Positions 52,177-60,498 of a DNA stretch of 64,000 bases are shown here, one piece after another. Source of the stretch: Mycetocola saprophilus (lineage in GTDB: Bacteria > Actinomycetota > Actinomycetes > Actinomycetales > Microbacteriaceae). Both the position numbers and the translations under genes were made by a program. Every line of letters begins with the position of its first letter. Within the stretch, counting starts at the first letter, position 1. The notes below the pieces were generated by a model. It did no database searches. It was not told where the DNA came from and saw only the letters and a list, made by a program, of their open reading frames with translations. Location of the stretch: positions 124,001-188,000 of the forward strand of contig NZ_JOEC01000003.1 of NCBI RefSeq assembly GCF_000718085.1, given 5' to 3'.

Positions 52177-53532
52177 ATGGCAGCCACACCCAGTACCACT
52201 CGCACCCCGCGGATCCTGATCGCCACCGGTGACACGCTGGGTGCTCGCATGGCGGGACCGGCAATGCGCGCCTGGCACATCGCCCATGAGGTGTCCGCGG
52301 TGGCCGAGGTTCACCTGGTTTCCACCGCCCGCTGCGATCTCTCCGAAGCTCCCTTCCCGGTCTTCGCCGTCAACGATGAGCAGCTGCGAGCCGAGGTCGA
52401 ATGGGCCGACGCGGTCGTCTTTCAGGGACATCTGATCCACCACAATCCGTGGATCGCCGACACCGATACCGTGATCGTGGCTGACATTTATGACCCCATG
52501 CACCTGGAGACCCTGGAACAGGGCCGCTACCTGCCCGAGGACCAGCGGATGAACTTTACCCTGCAGACCGCGGAGGTCCTCAACGTGCAGATCGAGCGCG
52601 CGGACTTCCTACTGTGCGCATCCGAGAAGCAGCGCGACTTCTGGCTCGGGCAGCTCGCCGCGCTGGGGCGAATCAACCCGGTTACCTACGATGCTGATGC
52701 CAGTCTGCGTTCGCTGCTCGCTGTTGCACCGTTTGGTGTCACCAATGAGGAACCCGAGCCCACCCGGCACGCAATCAAGGGGGCCGTCCCCGGCATCGGT
52801 GCCGAAGACAAGGTGATCCTGTGGGGCGGCGGTATCTACAACTGGTTTGACCCGATCACCCTCGTGCACGCGGTTGATGACCTGCGCAAGCGCCACGATA
52901 ACGTCAGACTGTTTTTCATGGGGATGAACCACCCCAACCCCGATGTTCCGGTCATGGAGATGGCCACGCGCACCAGAGAACTGGCTGCCGAGCTCGGCCT
53001 GACCGATACCCACGTCTTCTTCAACAATGAGTGGGTCGACTATAACGACCGGGTGAACTACCTGTGCGATGCCGATGTGGGGGTTACAACCCACTTTGAG
53101 CACGTGGAAACCGCCTTCAGCTTCCGGACCCGGATGCTCGACTATCTCTGGGCGGGCCTGCCGATCGTCGCTACCGGTGGCGATACCTTCGACTCGATCA
53201 TCACCACCAACGGTCTGGGTATCACCGTCCCGCCCGAGGATGTGAACGCGCTTTCCGCTGCCCTGGAGACCGCGCTGTTTGCCGAGGAACGCGAGTCGAT
53301 GGCACAGGCTTCGAAGGCCCTGGCACGCGAGATGACCTGGCTCAACGCGCTGCGTCCGCTGGTGGAATTCTGCGCCGCCCCGCACCGCGCCCCCGACCTG
53401 GTGGCCGGCCTGTCAACCCCGCGCTCGGAGTACGTCCGTTCGCTGGAGACGCGGATCGCCGGCCTCGAGCAGAGTGCTTCCTGGCGGCTGACTGCCCCCC
53501 TGCGCAAGCTCACCGGACTGCGCCACCGCTAG
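52177..53532 (+). CDS. GT4-like glycosyltransferase, paralogue of the fused enzyme's C-terminal half
   Basis: 451 residues from the ATG at 52177 (MAATPSTTRTPRILIATGDTL); the longer frame runs antisense to the neighbour. Shared blocks with the fused protein: ARMAGPAMRAWHIAHEVS, VVFQGHLIHHN, YDPMHLETLEQGR, LCASEKQRDFWLGQLAALGRIN, LWGGGIYNWFDPITLVHAV, FSFRTRMLDYLWAGLPIV. The C-terminus has LETRIAGLEQSASWRLTAPLRKLTGLRH, a coiled-coil plus WR tail that recurs elsewhere in the locus. A TAGACT box (52154-52159) may be its promoter. Confidence 0.9.
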   Translation: MAATPSTTRTPRILIATGDTLGARMAGPAMRAWHIAHEVSAVAEVHLVSTARCDLSEAPFPVFAVNDEQLRAEVEWADAVVFQGHLIHHNPWIADTDTVIVADIYDPMHLETLEQGRYLPEDQRMNFTLQTAEVLNVQIERADFLLCASEKQRDFWLGQLAALGRINPVTYDADASLRSLLAVAPFGVTNEEPEPTRHAIKGAVPGIGAEDKVILWGGGIYNWFDPITLVHAVDDLRKRHDNVRLFFMGMNHPNPDVPVMEMATRTRELAAELGLTDTHVFFNNEWVDYNDRVNYLCDADVGVTTHFEHVETAFSFRTRMLDYLWAGLPIVATGGDTFDSIITTNGLGITVPPEDVNALSAALETALFAEERESMAQASKALAREMTWLNALRPLVEFCAAPHRAPDLVAGLSTPRSEYVRSLETRIAGLEQSASWRLTAPLRKLTGLRHR

Positions 53533-53544
53533 GACGGCACACCA

Positions 53545-53588
53545 ATCACAAAGCCCCTCGTCGCGAGCGCGACGAGGGGCTTTGTGAT
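53545..53588. terminator. Bidirectional terminator between GT4-like and GT2 genes
   Basis: A perfect 20-bp stem (arms 53545-53564 and 53569-53588), loop GAGC, between convergent genes; it lies 10-12 bp from both stops. Confidence 0.93.
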
Positions 53589-53598
53589 GGAAATGGTA

Positions 53599-55011
53599 TT
53601 AGGATCCGTGGGTCCAGAACGGGTCCGATCCCTGCACCAGCCAACGGGCGTGCAGTCGCTCATGCTCCCACTCGTGCACGGTACCAATGCGCGTCTTCGA
53701 CTCGAAGTGATACCCGCGGGCGGAATGGACCCAGACCATGCTGAGGCCGAGGGTAGCGATCTTCCGGGAGAAGTCGACGTCGTTATAGTTGCTGGGCAAC
53801 CCCTCATTGAAACCACCGATCTCGCGGTAGGTCTCGCGGCGCAATGCCACACAGGCGGCGGTGAGTCCGGAGGCTTCCCGATCCAGCAGGAGCACGTCGC
53901 GCGGGCCGTCCTGGTGGGCCGGCTGGGTGATCATCGCGTGGCGTGGGCTGCGTCCGGCATACCAGTGCCCCACGTGCTGGATGCTGCCATCCTCAAACAC
54001 CAGGAATGCTCCGGTAACACCCACCCGCTGATCGGCAAGGGGGGCAATGAGATCCTCGATGAACCGCTCCGAGGTGACTCGAACATCGTCGTTGAGCATG
54101 AGGACGTAGTTTCCGCGGCTATGCACAAAACCCACGTTGCACTTCTCGGAGAAGTTAAAGGGGCGGGTGTACTCAACCAGCACAAGCGAGTCTCCGGCGA
54201 GCGCACGGAGTTCGTCCAGCACATCCTTCGGGGTGGCGGTGTCATACACCACAACGAATTCCAGATGTGCATCGGGGCTGGAGGCGAGCACCGAACGCAC
54301 GGCTTCCACAACAAAGACCTGTTCCTGTCCCAGTACCTCGCCGCCGGTCCCCCGGGTGGGGATCACGATCGATACCAGAGCGTCCTCGATAACCGGGCGT
54401 CGCACCCGGGCACCGGCGGAGGTATCTTCGGGCACCACAGACCAGCCGGGCAGACGGGTTTCAAGCACCTCATTAATGTGGGCCATGCTGGACTGGTCGC
54501 GGGCCTGGTCCTGTTCGTACTCCCTCACCACACTCCAGGCGAGATCCTCATGAACCACGACGTCCGAGCCCTCAAACCCGAGACTTACGGCCAGCGCGTG
54601 TACGTCGAGGACACGCAGCAGCTCCCACTGAGACTCGCTTAGAACATCGGGGCGGACAAACACCGCGGGTCCCAAGAAGTCCTGCACCAGCGCCCGTTGG
54701 GGGGACCACGCCACGCGGCGCAACACAATCGAGGCATCCGAGCCCGTTTGCACCAGGGAATTAGCGTAGATCAGCCGGGCCCGGGGGTGATGATGGATAG
54801 CCTCGCGCACGCGATCGAGGGTTTTTTCGGCCAGGGTGGAGCCGAATCGAAGAATTGTCAGCCCGTACTCTCGCAACGAGTCGTCCAGGTGCGGTTGAGC
54901 CGCGGTGACCACGACGATCTCGCCGGGCGCGAACCCCGCACGCACAGCAGATTCTCGGGCGACGTCGAGCTGCGGATCGCTGAGTCCACGCCCGTCAATA
55001 ATGCAGCGCAC
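53599..55011 (-). CDS. GT2 family glycosyltransferase with N-terminal extension
   Basis: 470 residues from the GTG at 55011, which overlaps the previous stop by one base (TAGTG). Residues 1-~200 are an N-terminal domain that itself looks like a worn nucleotide-sugar fold (IIDGRGLSDPQLDVA, IYANSLVQTGSDASIVL). The active GT2 domain starts near 210: ALVSIVIPTRGTGGEV, then SRGNYVLMLNDDVRVTSERF with the DD motif, and GFNEGLPSNYNDVDFSRKI. It likely adds one sugar to the exported glycan. Confidence 0.9.
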   Translation of the reverse strand: MRCIIDGRGLSDPQLDVARESAVRAGFAPGEIVVVTAAQPHLDDSLREYGLTILRFGSTLAEKTLDRVREAIHHHPRARLIYANSLVQTGSDASIVLRRVAWSPQRALVQDFLGPAVFVRPDVLSESQWELLRVLDVHALAVSLGFEGSDVVVHEDLAWSVVREYEQDQARDQSSMAHINEVLETRLPGWSVVPEDTSAGARVRRPVIEDALVSIVIPTRGTGGEVLGQEQVFVVEAVRSVLASSPDAHLEFVVVYDTATPKDVLDELRALAGDSLVLVEYTRPFNFSEKCNVGFVHSRGNYVLMLNDDVRVTSERFIEDLIAPLADQRVGVTGAFLVFEDGSIQHVGHWYAGRSPRHAMITQPAHQDGPRDVLLLDREASGLTAACVALRRETYREIGGFNEGLPSNYNDVDFSRKIATLGLSMVWVHSARGYHFESKTRIGTVHEWEHERLHARWLVQGSDPFWTHGS

Positions 55012-55385
55012 TAGCCCGCGCTCCGCGAGCCACGCAGCAGGGAGAGTGGACGCAGCACCGCATGACCGACCCGCCAGGTGCGGCTGGCCCGGAATGCTTG
55101 CTCCTGCTCGCGCAGACGCACATCACTCTCGTGGCGCAGCGTATTGAGTTCGCCCTCGAGTGCTTCGACCCGCTCCCACGCACCCTGCGCGTTAAGGGCA
55201 GCCTGGGCGGCATCGCCATCGCCCACGCGAGTGCGCAGCGCCTCAAGCTCCTGTTGACTTCCGATGAGCTGGTCCCGCAGCCGCAGCCGCTCATGCTCCA
55301 ACTCGCGGACTCGCGCGGTCAGCACGTCCAGGGCGTCGTCGTTCTCGGCACGACGCGGAGATTCCTCTGCGGGGGTCTGAGTCAC
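55011..55385 (-). CDS. Small coiled-coil protein with SRTWR tail
   Basis: 124 residues from the GTG at 55385, chosen for AAAGGTG upstream; a GTG at 55421 would add 12 residues without a ribosome site. Residues ~20-95 form a coiled coil (LTARVRELEHERLRLRDQLI, VEALEGELNTLRHESD). The end FRASRTWRVGHAVLRPLSLLRG is the WR-type tail often found at the C-terminus of glycosyltransferases. It is coupled to the GT2 downstream, so it may be a detached tail or scaffold. No known function. Confidence 0.7.
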   Translation of the reverse strand: MTQTPAEESPRRAENDDALDVLTARVRELEHERLRLRDQLIGSQQELEALRTRVGDGDAAQAALNAQGAWERVEALEGELNTLRHESDVRLREQEQAFRASRTWRVGHAVLRPLSLLRGSRSAG

Positions 55386-55487
55386 GGGGTCACCTTTCGC
55401 TTGGCACGGCCGTTTGGCCACGGCACATTCTATCGTTTGCCCCGCCCATAACCGCCGGGGATGCCCTCTCGTTCAGGATCTCATGCG

Positions 55488-55493
55488 TACAAT
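55488..55493 (+). promoter_or_regulatory. -10 box TACAAT of the GT2 (GT92-like) gene
   Basis: TACAAT is followed by a short leader with GGAGG (55501-55505) before the ATG at 55514. Confidence 0.5.
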
Positions 55494-55513
55494 AACCGGT
55501 GGAGGCACTACCT

Positions 55514-56677
55514 ATGACACCAAGAATTGTGATGACGATCATGGTCCGCGATGAGGCGGATGTGATTGCGTCAATGATTGATCACCACCGCGAACAGGGC
55601 GTCGCATTTTTTGTTGTCACCGACAATGGGTCGGTGGATGGGACCACCGAAATCCTGCAGGGTTACGCCGACCAGGGGATTCTTGAACTGCGACACGATC
55701 CGGTACATCGCAAGCAGCAGTCCCCCGTGGTCACCCAGATGGCGCGGGATGCCTACACCCTGCACGGGGCCGACTGGGTACTCAACGCGGATGCCGACGA
55801 GTTCTGGGTTGCGAAGAACCCGGAAATCACCCTCGCCGAAGCATTCAGTCACATCCCCAAAAGCATTCGCTCGTTTATTGTTCCCGTGGTGGATATGACC
55901 GGGGCACCCGCCGAAGCCGGAACCGGGCTCGAGCGCCTCCGTTTCCGAGACACGCGCGATGCAGCCGAACTGGCCAGAATTGGTCTCCGCGATCATTCGA
56001 CTCACGATTGTGCACACGTGGGTGATCCCGAGGTCAACGTGGTTCAGGGGAACCACTTCGTGAGCATCGCCTCCGAAGGGGCTCCGGACCCCGAATGGGA
56101 GATCGAGGTGCTGCACCTGCCCTGGCGTTCCTGGGACCAGTTCCGCCGCAAGGTTGAAAATGCCGGTCGCTCCTATGAGGCCAATCCCGAGCTGACTCCG
56201 AGCCCGAACCATCACGGTATGCGGGACTACAGTCACCTCCGCGCCGGGACACTGCGTTCGCTCTATATTGCGCGCTGTCTCAGCCCCGAGGAGATTGCCG
56301 GGGCCGATCAGAACCCCGACTTGAACCTGGAATCCCGCTTGCAGAAGAGCGGAATTCGGGTTGTCCCCGATGTACTCTTTGCCCCCGAGACGGAGGCCGA
56401 GGAGCGCACCCTGGGGCTGCTTCGCGCCGACGCTTTCAGGCTGAACGCACGGCTCTCCCACACCACCGCCGAGCTCGAACACACGGCAGCCGAGCTGGCC
56501 GAGTCTCGGGCACATGCGGCTCGGCTGCAATCCGAGCTGGACACGCGAACGGCCGAACGCGAGGATGCTCACCACCGTCTCGATCTGACTCAGCGCGAAC
56601 TGCAGGCTCTGCGCCGGCGGTTCCTGGTCCGGGTGGATTCGCGTCTGCGGCGCACCTCCTCCTCGGGGGCCAACTAG
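55514..56677 (+). CDS. Glycosyltransferase, GT2-type (Glyco_tranf_2_4-like), with coiled-coil tail
   Basis: 387 residues from the ATG at 55514 (MTPRIVMTIMVRDEADVI), with GGAGG 8 nt upstream. FFVVTDNGSVDGTTEIL and WVLNADADEFWV (DADEF) are the metal and donor site of this group. LHLPWRSWDQFRRKVENAG follows. Residues ~300-375 are a coiled coil (ARLSHTTAELEHTAAELAES), closing with RRRFLVRVDSRLRRTSS. Another glycan-building enzyme, placed right before wzm. Confidence 0.88.
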   Translation: MTPRIVMTIMVRDEADVIASMIDHHREQGVAFFVVTDNGSVDGTTEILQGYADQGILELRHDPVHRKQQSPVVTQMARDAYTLHGADWVLNADADEFWVAKNPEITLAEAFSHIPKSIRSFIVPVVDMTGAPAEAGTGLERLRFRDTRDAAELARIGLRDHSTHDCAHVGDPEVNVVQGNHFVSIASEGAPDPEWEIEVLHLPWRSWDQFRRKVENAGRSYEANPELTPSPNHHGMRDYSHLRAGTLRSLYIARCLSPEEIAGADQNPDLNLESRLQKSGIRVVPDVLFAPETEAEERTLGLLRADAFRLNARLSHTTAELEHTAAELAESRAHAARLQSELDTRTAEREDAHHRLDLTQRELQALRRRFLVRVDSRLRRTSSSGAN

Positions 56678-56753
56678 TCGGTTCTTTCGCCCGATCCCGC
56701 GGCAAACCTCCCCGCGATCTGCGCTGCACGTCGGACGTTCAGGCAGCAGCGGT

Positions 56754-56764
56754 TAGACTACATT
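56754..56764 (+). promoter_or_regulatory. Possible -10 region of wzm
   Basis: Overlapping boxes TAGACT (56754-56759) and TACATT (56759-56764), about 47-58 nt before the ATG. No convincing -35 box. Confidence 0.3.
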
Positions 56765-56811
56765 CTTGACCACTGTGCCCGTGCACGGACGCTTGAACGG
56801 AAAACAACTGG

Positions 56812-57738
56812 ATGAACCCGCAGGAACGCATGGCCGCCCTGGAGCGCCTCCCCTTCGAAAACATTGGCTCGAGCGAACGAGGCGCACACCGGTTCTGGGC
56901 GCAGGTTCGGCTGATTCTGAAGAATCGTGCCATGCTGCTGCTCTTTGTGAAGCGCGACCTCAAGTCACGCTATAAGGACAGCGCGCTCGGCTTTTTCTGG
57001 ACCCTGGTCCGGCCGATCACCCAGCTGCTGATCTACTACGTAGTACTCGGTAAGTTCCTTGGAGCCGAGCGCGGCATCCCCGAGTTTGCGATCTATATCT
57101 TCTCGGGTCTGACCATCTATGGCCTGTTCTCGGAGATGGTAATGGGTGGAACCGCCTCGGTGATTGCCAATGCCGGTCTGGTAAAAAAGGTGTACCTGCC
57201 GCGTGAGCTCTTCCCGCTGGCGACGATCGGTTCGGCCCTGTTCAACTTCGCCATCCAGCTGGTGATTCTGCTGGTAGCCACCCTGGCGATGGGCAGCTTC
57301 CCGTGGACCCCGAACATGGTCTACGCAATCCCCTCGCTGCTTGTTATTTTGCTCTACGGCACCGCGCTGGCGCTGCTGCTCTCGGCGGTGAACGTCTACC
57401 TGCGCGATGTGCAGTACCTGGTAGAGGTTGTGCTGATGGTGCTGATGTGGGCCTCGCCGATCCTCTACGCCTGGAAGTATGTGCGCAACGTACTCGGTGA
57501 CGGTATCCTGCTCAGCATCTACAACTCCAACCCGGTCACGATGGCCGTGCTGGGCTTCCAGCGGGCCTTCTGGACCGCCGGAGACCCCACAAACACCTCC
57601 GACCCGGCGATGCACGCGGCCTACCCGGAAAACCTCATGATGAACCTCTGGATCGCCGCCCTGATCGGCGCGGTCGGGGTGTTCCTCGCGCAGCGCCTAT
57701 TCGCTCGTCTGCAGGGTAACTTCGCGCAGATGCTCTAG
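56812..57738 (+). CDS. wzm: ABC-2 type polysaccharide export permease
   Basis: 308 residues, six transmembrane helices after a ~45-residue cytoplasmic start. LLLFVKRDLKSRYKDSALGFFWTLVRPITQLLIYY is the typical opening of Wzm-type O-polysaccharide exporters, and NVYLRDVQYLVEVVLMVLMWASPILY the typical fourth-to-fifth helix region. It exports a lipid-linked glycan made in the cytoplasm together with the ATPase Wzt, whose gene lies 2.8 kb on, beyond an inverted gene. Confidence 0.95.
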   Translation: MNPQERMAALERLPFENIGSSERGAHRFWAQVRLILKNRAMLLLFVKRDLKSRYKDSALGFFWTLVRPITQLLIYYVVLGKFLGAERGIPEFAIYIFSGLTIYGLFSEMVMGGTASVIANAGLVKKVYLPRELFPLATIGSALFNFAIQLVILLVATLAMGSFPWTPNMVYAIPSLLVILLYGTALALLLSAVNVYLRDVQYLVEVVLMVLMWASPILYAWKYVRNVLGDGILLSIYNSNPVTMAVLGFQRAFWTAGDPTNTSDPAMHAAYPENLMMNLWIAALIGAVGVFLAQRLFARLQGNFAQML

Positions 57739-57798
57739 GCACCACGTCATCCCACCGAGGAAAATCGCCCCACCCATCGGGTAGCCGCCTCAACAAAT

Positions 57799-57840
57799 AA
57801 CTCCCCGTGATCGAAGCAGACGCTTCGATCACGGGGAGTT
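57799..57840. terminator. Bidirectional terminator between wzm and the repeat protein
   Basis: A perfect 19-bp stem (57799-57817 and 57822-57840), loop AGAC, between convergent genes, followed by TGGTATTT on the plus strand. Confidence 0.92.
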
Positions 57841-57859
57841 TGGTATTTCGGGTGTATCT

Positions 57860-60316
57860 CTAACGCACGGTCACCGCGCGACACCCGAGCTGGGTGGGAG
57901 CGGCAGAACCCGCACTGATCGCATAGGTGCACACCTGGTAGGTACCGGGAGGCGATGCCATCGAGTAGGTGAACCCGTGTGCCGCGCCTGCCTGAGGATA
58001 CCCAGCGGCCACGTCGGGACGGTTCAGGTTAGCCAGGGTCGGCTCACCGGTGCCGTTACGGTAGACGTGAACGGGAATCGACACACTCGGATTGGCCGGG
58101 TCAAGAGCCCAACCGCTCACCTGGATTCCTCCGGGCACAGCGGTCACCGCCTCGAGATTACCGATCGGCGAGCGATTATCCGCGGGCGGTGCCCCGGCAA
58201 CCGTCACCGAACGGCAACCCAGCAGTGTATTTCCGGCCTTGCCGATGCTGTCAATCGCATAAGCACACACCTGATAGCTGCCCGCTGCCGCCGGAATCGA
58301 CTCCGAGAAGCCGTGGTTCGGACCGTAGTCCGGGTAGCCACGAGCAACATCCGGACGCGGCTTGTCAGCCGTGTACGGACGTCCATCCGAGCCCACATAG
58401 ATGTGAACCGGGATCGGGTTCTCGGTATCGGGATCCAGCGCCCAACCAGAGACGCTGATCTTACCGTTCGCGGACGTTGCTGCCTCAAAATTACCGATGG
58501 GCTTTCGCCCCTGCTCGGTAATATTTGACAGCACCGTCACGGTCTGACATCCCAGTGTGGTCGGAGGCTGGCTCCCCGTATCGATCGCGTATACGCACAC
58601 GTTACGAGCACCCTTAGTAGCCGGCACCGTCACCGAGAAACCGTGCTTTGCACCGTACTGAGGGTACAGGGCGCCGACATCGTTGCGTACCTGATCCGCG
58701 GTGAACGCCGCGCCGACACCGTCGACGTAAACGTGCACCCGGATCGAGCTCGCGGTGTCGGGGTCCAAAGCCCAGCCAGAAACCTGCACGGTTCCGGGTC
58801 CGGCAACGACCGCTTCAAGGTTACCGATCGGGGATCGGTTCAGATTGGGAATGCCAGCGGGAATATTCACGGTCTGGCAGCCCAGAGTCGTGGATGCCTT
58901 ACCGGCAGTATCAATCGCGTAGACGCACACGTTCTGGTTTCCCGAGACTCCGGTCACCGTCGCGCTGAAACCGTGACCCGCACCGTACTTGGGGTAAATC
59001 CGCCCGATATCGGAGCGGTCCAGATTGGCGGTGAAGGGCTGGGCGGTGTTGCCCACGTAAACGTGAACAGCGACCGGTCCGAGCGAATCAGGATCGATGC
59101 TCCATCCCGAAACGGTCACCTGCCCGGGCCCGGTGGAAACCGAATCAAGCGACCCAAAGGGCGCTCGACCAAGCTCCGGCGGAGCCCCTGCGGGCAGCGT
59201 CAATGACTGACATCCCAACAGGGTGTTCGCACCGGTGGTGGTGTTAATGCCGTAGACGCACACGTCCGCGGCCCCATCAAAGAGCACGGGGATCTGTTGG
59301 CTGAACCCGTGACGCCCCACATCGGGGCGGTTGAGGTCTGCCAACAAAACGGTCGGGGTGCCATTCACATACACATGAACGTTAATCGGGTCGTTCGTTG
59401 CCGGATCCGAAGTCCATCCCGCCACGGTAATCAGACCGGAAGAACCCTGTACGAGTTCTAACTGGCCGGTGGGATTGCTGGGAGTGCCGCCACCCTGGGT
59501 CGAACCAAACCAGTCCACAAAGTACTGGTAGAAGTTGCGGTTTCCGTAGGTGGAGCAGGAGTCACCGACACCATAGCCTGCGGCGATGGCGGCGGCGTTA
59601 GGCTGATACGGCGTGTAGTAATACAGCGCCGCGGTGGCCTTGTTCTTGATCGTCACGGTGCCCGTGCCACAGGAGACGTTGGGGTGCCACTGGATCTGTG
59701 TCGGCTTACCCACGGGGTAGCGGGTAAACCAGGCGGTGTTGCCGTACAGCTTAAACTGACGAGCGGCGCTATACAGCTGGTTGAAATATCCGAAATAACG
59801 GGTATCACAGGCAGCAGTATCCGGGCAGGCGTAGCCTGTTGCACGCTCCCACGCATAGCTCCCCAGCGGACCCGGTGCCGACTTTGTAATCAGCCCCTGT
59901 TCCTTCTGAAGCAGCACGATCAGCACCTGAGGGTTGATGCCACAGGCCTGAGAAACCTTCACCAAAATCTGGGCCGCGGTTTCCCGCGACGCTCCGTTAT
60001 ACGCCTTGCAATAGCTATCGCCATCACGAGAGGGCGTATCCATTACCAGGTTTCGCATACACACGTTTCCCGGTGCGCACGCGGCCACCTTGGATTCGAG
60101 GAAGGACTGAACCTGCGCCGCGTTCATCGTGTTGCCGTTATAAAACACGTCATCGCTGATGATGTTGGCGGGGTCAAATTTGCTCAGGTCGGCGGCCGAG
60201 GCCGGAGCTGGTTGGGCAACCGGAAAGGCGGTCAGGACGACCGCGGCGAGCGCGATGACAATAACCATCGCGCGCCGACGTAATCGTCGATTGTCTTTGA
60301 GGAATGTTCTTGCCAC
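57860..60316 (-). CDS. Secreted protein: N-terminal hemagglutinin-like domain plus five GW-type repeats
   Basis: 818 residues from the GTG at 60316. A signal peptide is clear: RRLRRRAMVIVIALAAVVLTAFPVA then APASAAD. Residues ~44-270 match a domain seen in actinobacterial secreted proteins sometimes called hemagglutinin (FDPANIISDDVFYNGNTMNA, CGINPQVLIVLLQKEQGLIT, RNFYQYFVDWFGST), with a lysozyme-like KEQ helix. Residues ~284-818 hold five ~107-residue repeats, each with VSGWALDPDT, VHVYV, RPDVG...HGFS and VCVYAI...LGC. Two cysteines per repeat suggest a disulfide. It may sit in the cell wall and bind the exported glycan; that is inference. Confidence 0.8.
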   Translation of the reverse strand: MARTFLKDNRRLRRRAMVIVIALAAVVLTAFPVAQPAPASAADLSKFDPANIISDDVFYNGNTMNAAQVQSFLESKVAACAPGNVCMRNLVMDTPSRDGDSYCKAYNGASRETAAQILVKVSQACGINPQVLIVLLQKEQGLITKSAPGPLGSYAWERATGYACPDTAACDTRYFGYFNQLYSAARQFKLYGNTAWFTRYPVGKPTQIQWHPNVSCGTGTVTIKNKATAALYYYTPYQPNAAAIAAGYGVGDSCSTYGNRNFYQYFVDWFGSTQGGGTPSNPTGQLELVQGSSGLITVAGWTSDPATNDPINVHVYVNGTPTVLLADLNRPDVGRHGFSQQIPVLFDGAADVCVYGINTTTGANTLLGCQSLTLPAGAPPELGRAPFGSLDSVSTGPGQVTVSGWSIDPDSLGPVAVHVYVGNTAQPFTANLDRSDIGRIYPKYGAGHGFSATVTGVSGNQNVCVYAIDTAGKASTTLGCQTVNIPAGIPNLNRSPIGNLEAVVAGPGTVQVSGWALDPDTASSIRVHVYVDGVGAAFTADQVRNDVGALYPQYGAKHGFSVTVPATKGARNVCVYAIDTGSQPPTTLGCQTVTVLSNITEQGRKPIGNFEAATSANGKISVSGWALDPDTENPIPVHIYVGSDGRPYTADKPRPDVARGYPDYGPNHGFSESIPAAAGSYQVCAYAIDSIGKAGNTLLGCRSVTVAGAPPADNRSPIGNLEAVTAVPGGIQVSGWALDPANPSVSIPVHVYRNGTGEPTLANLNRPDVAAGYPQAGAAHGFTYSMASPPGTYQVCTYAISAGSAAPTQLGCRAVTVR

Positions 60317-60322
60317 CCTTTG

Positions 60323-60328
60323 AGCCTA
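60323..60328 (-). promoter_or_regulatory. -10 box TAGGCT of the repeat protein (leaderless)
   Basis: On the minus strand TAGGCT, 6 nt, then GTG at 60316. AAAGG directly touches the GTG and cannot act as a normal ribosome site. Confidence 0.5.
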
Positions 60329-60498
60329 TGGCACCTCCCACAATTTAGCGTCTTCGCCTCGTTTTTTGTACCAATTCGGGTATTAAGACATCGTCAAAAG
60401 CGCCCACCCTACGGGAGACAAATAGGAGTTATTCAGGGTGCCCGAGATAGAATCGGGTGTTCACCCCGTACCAATCGACACCGAGGGATCAAATCCGC

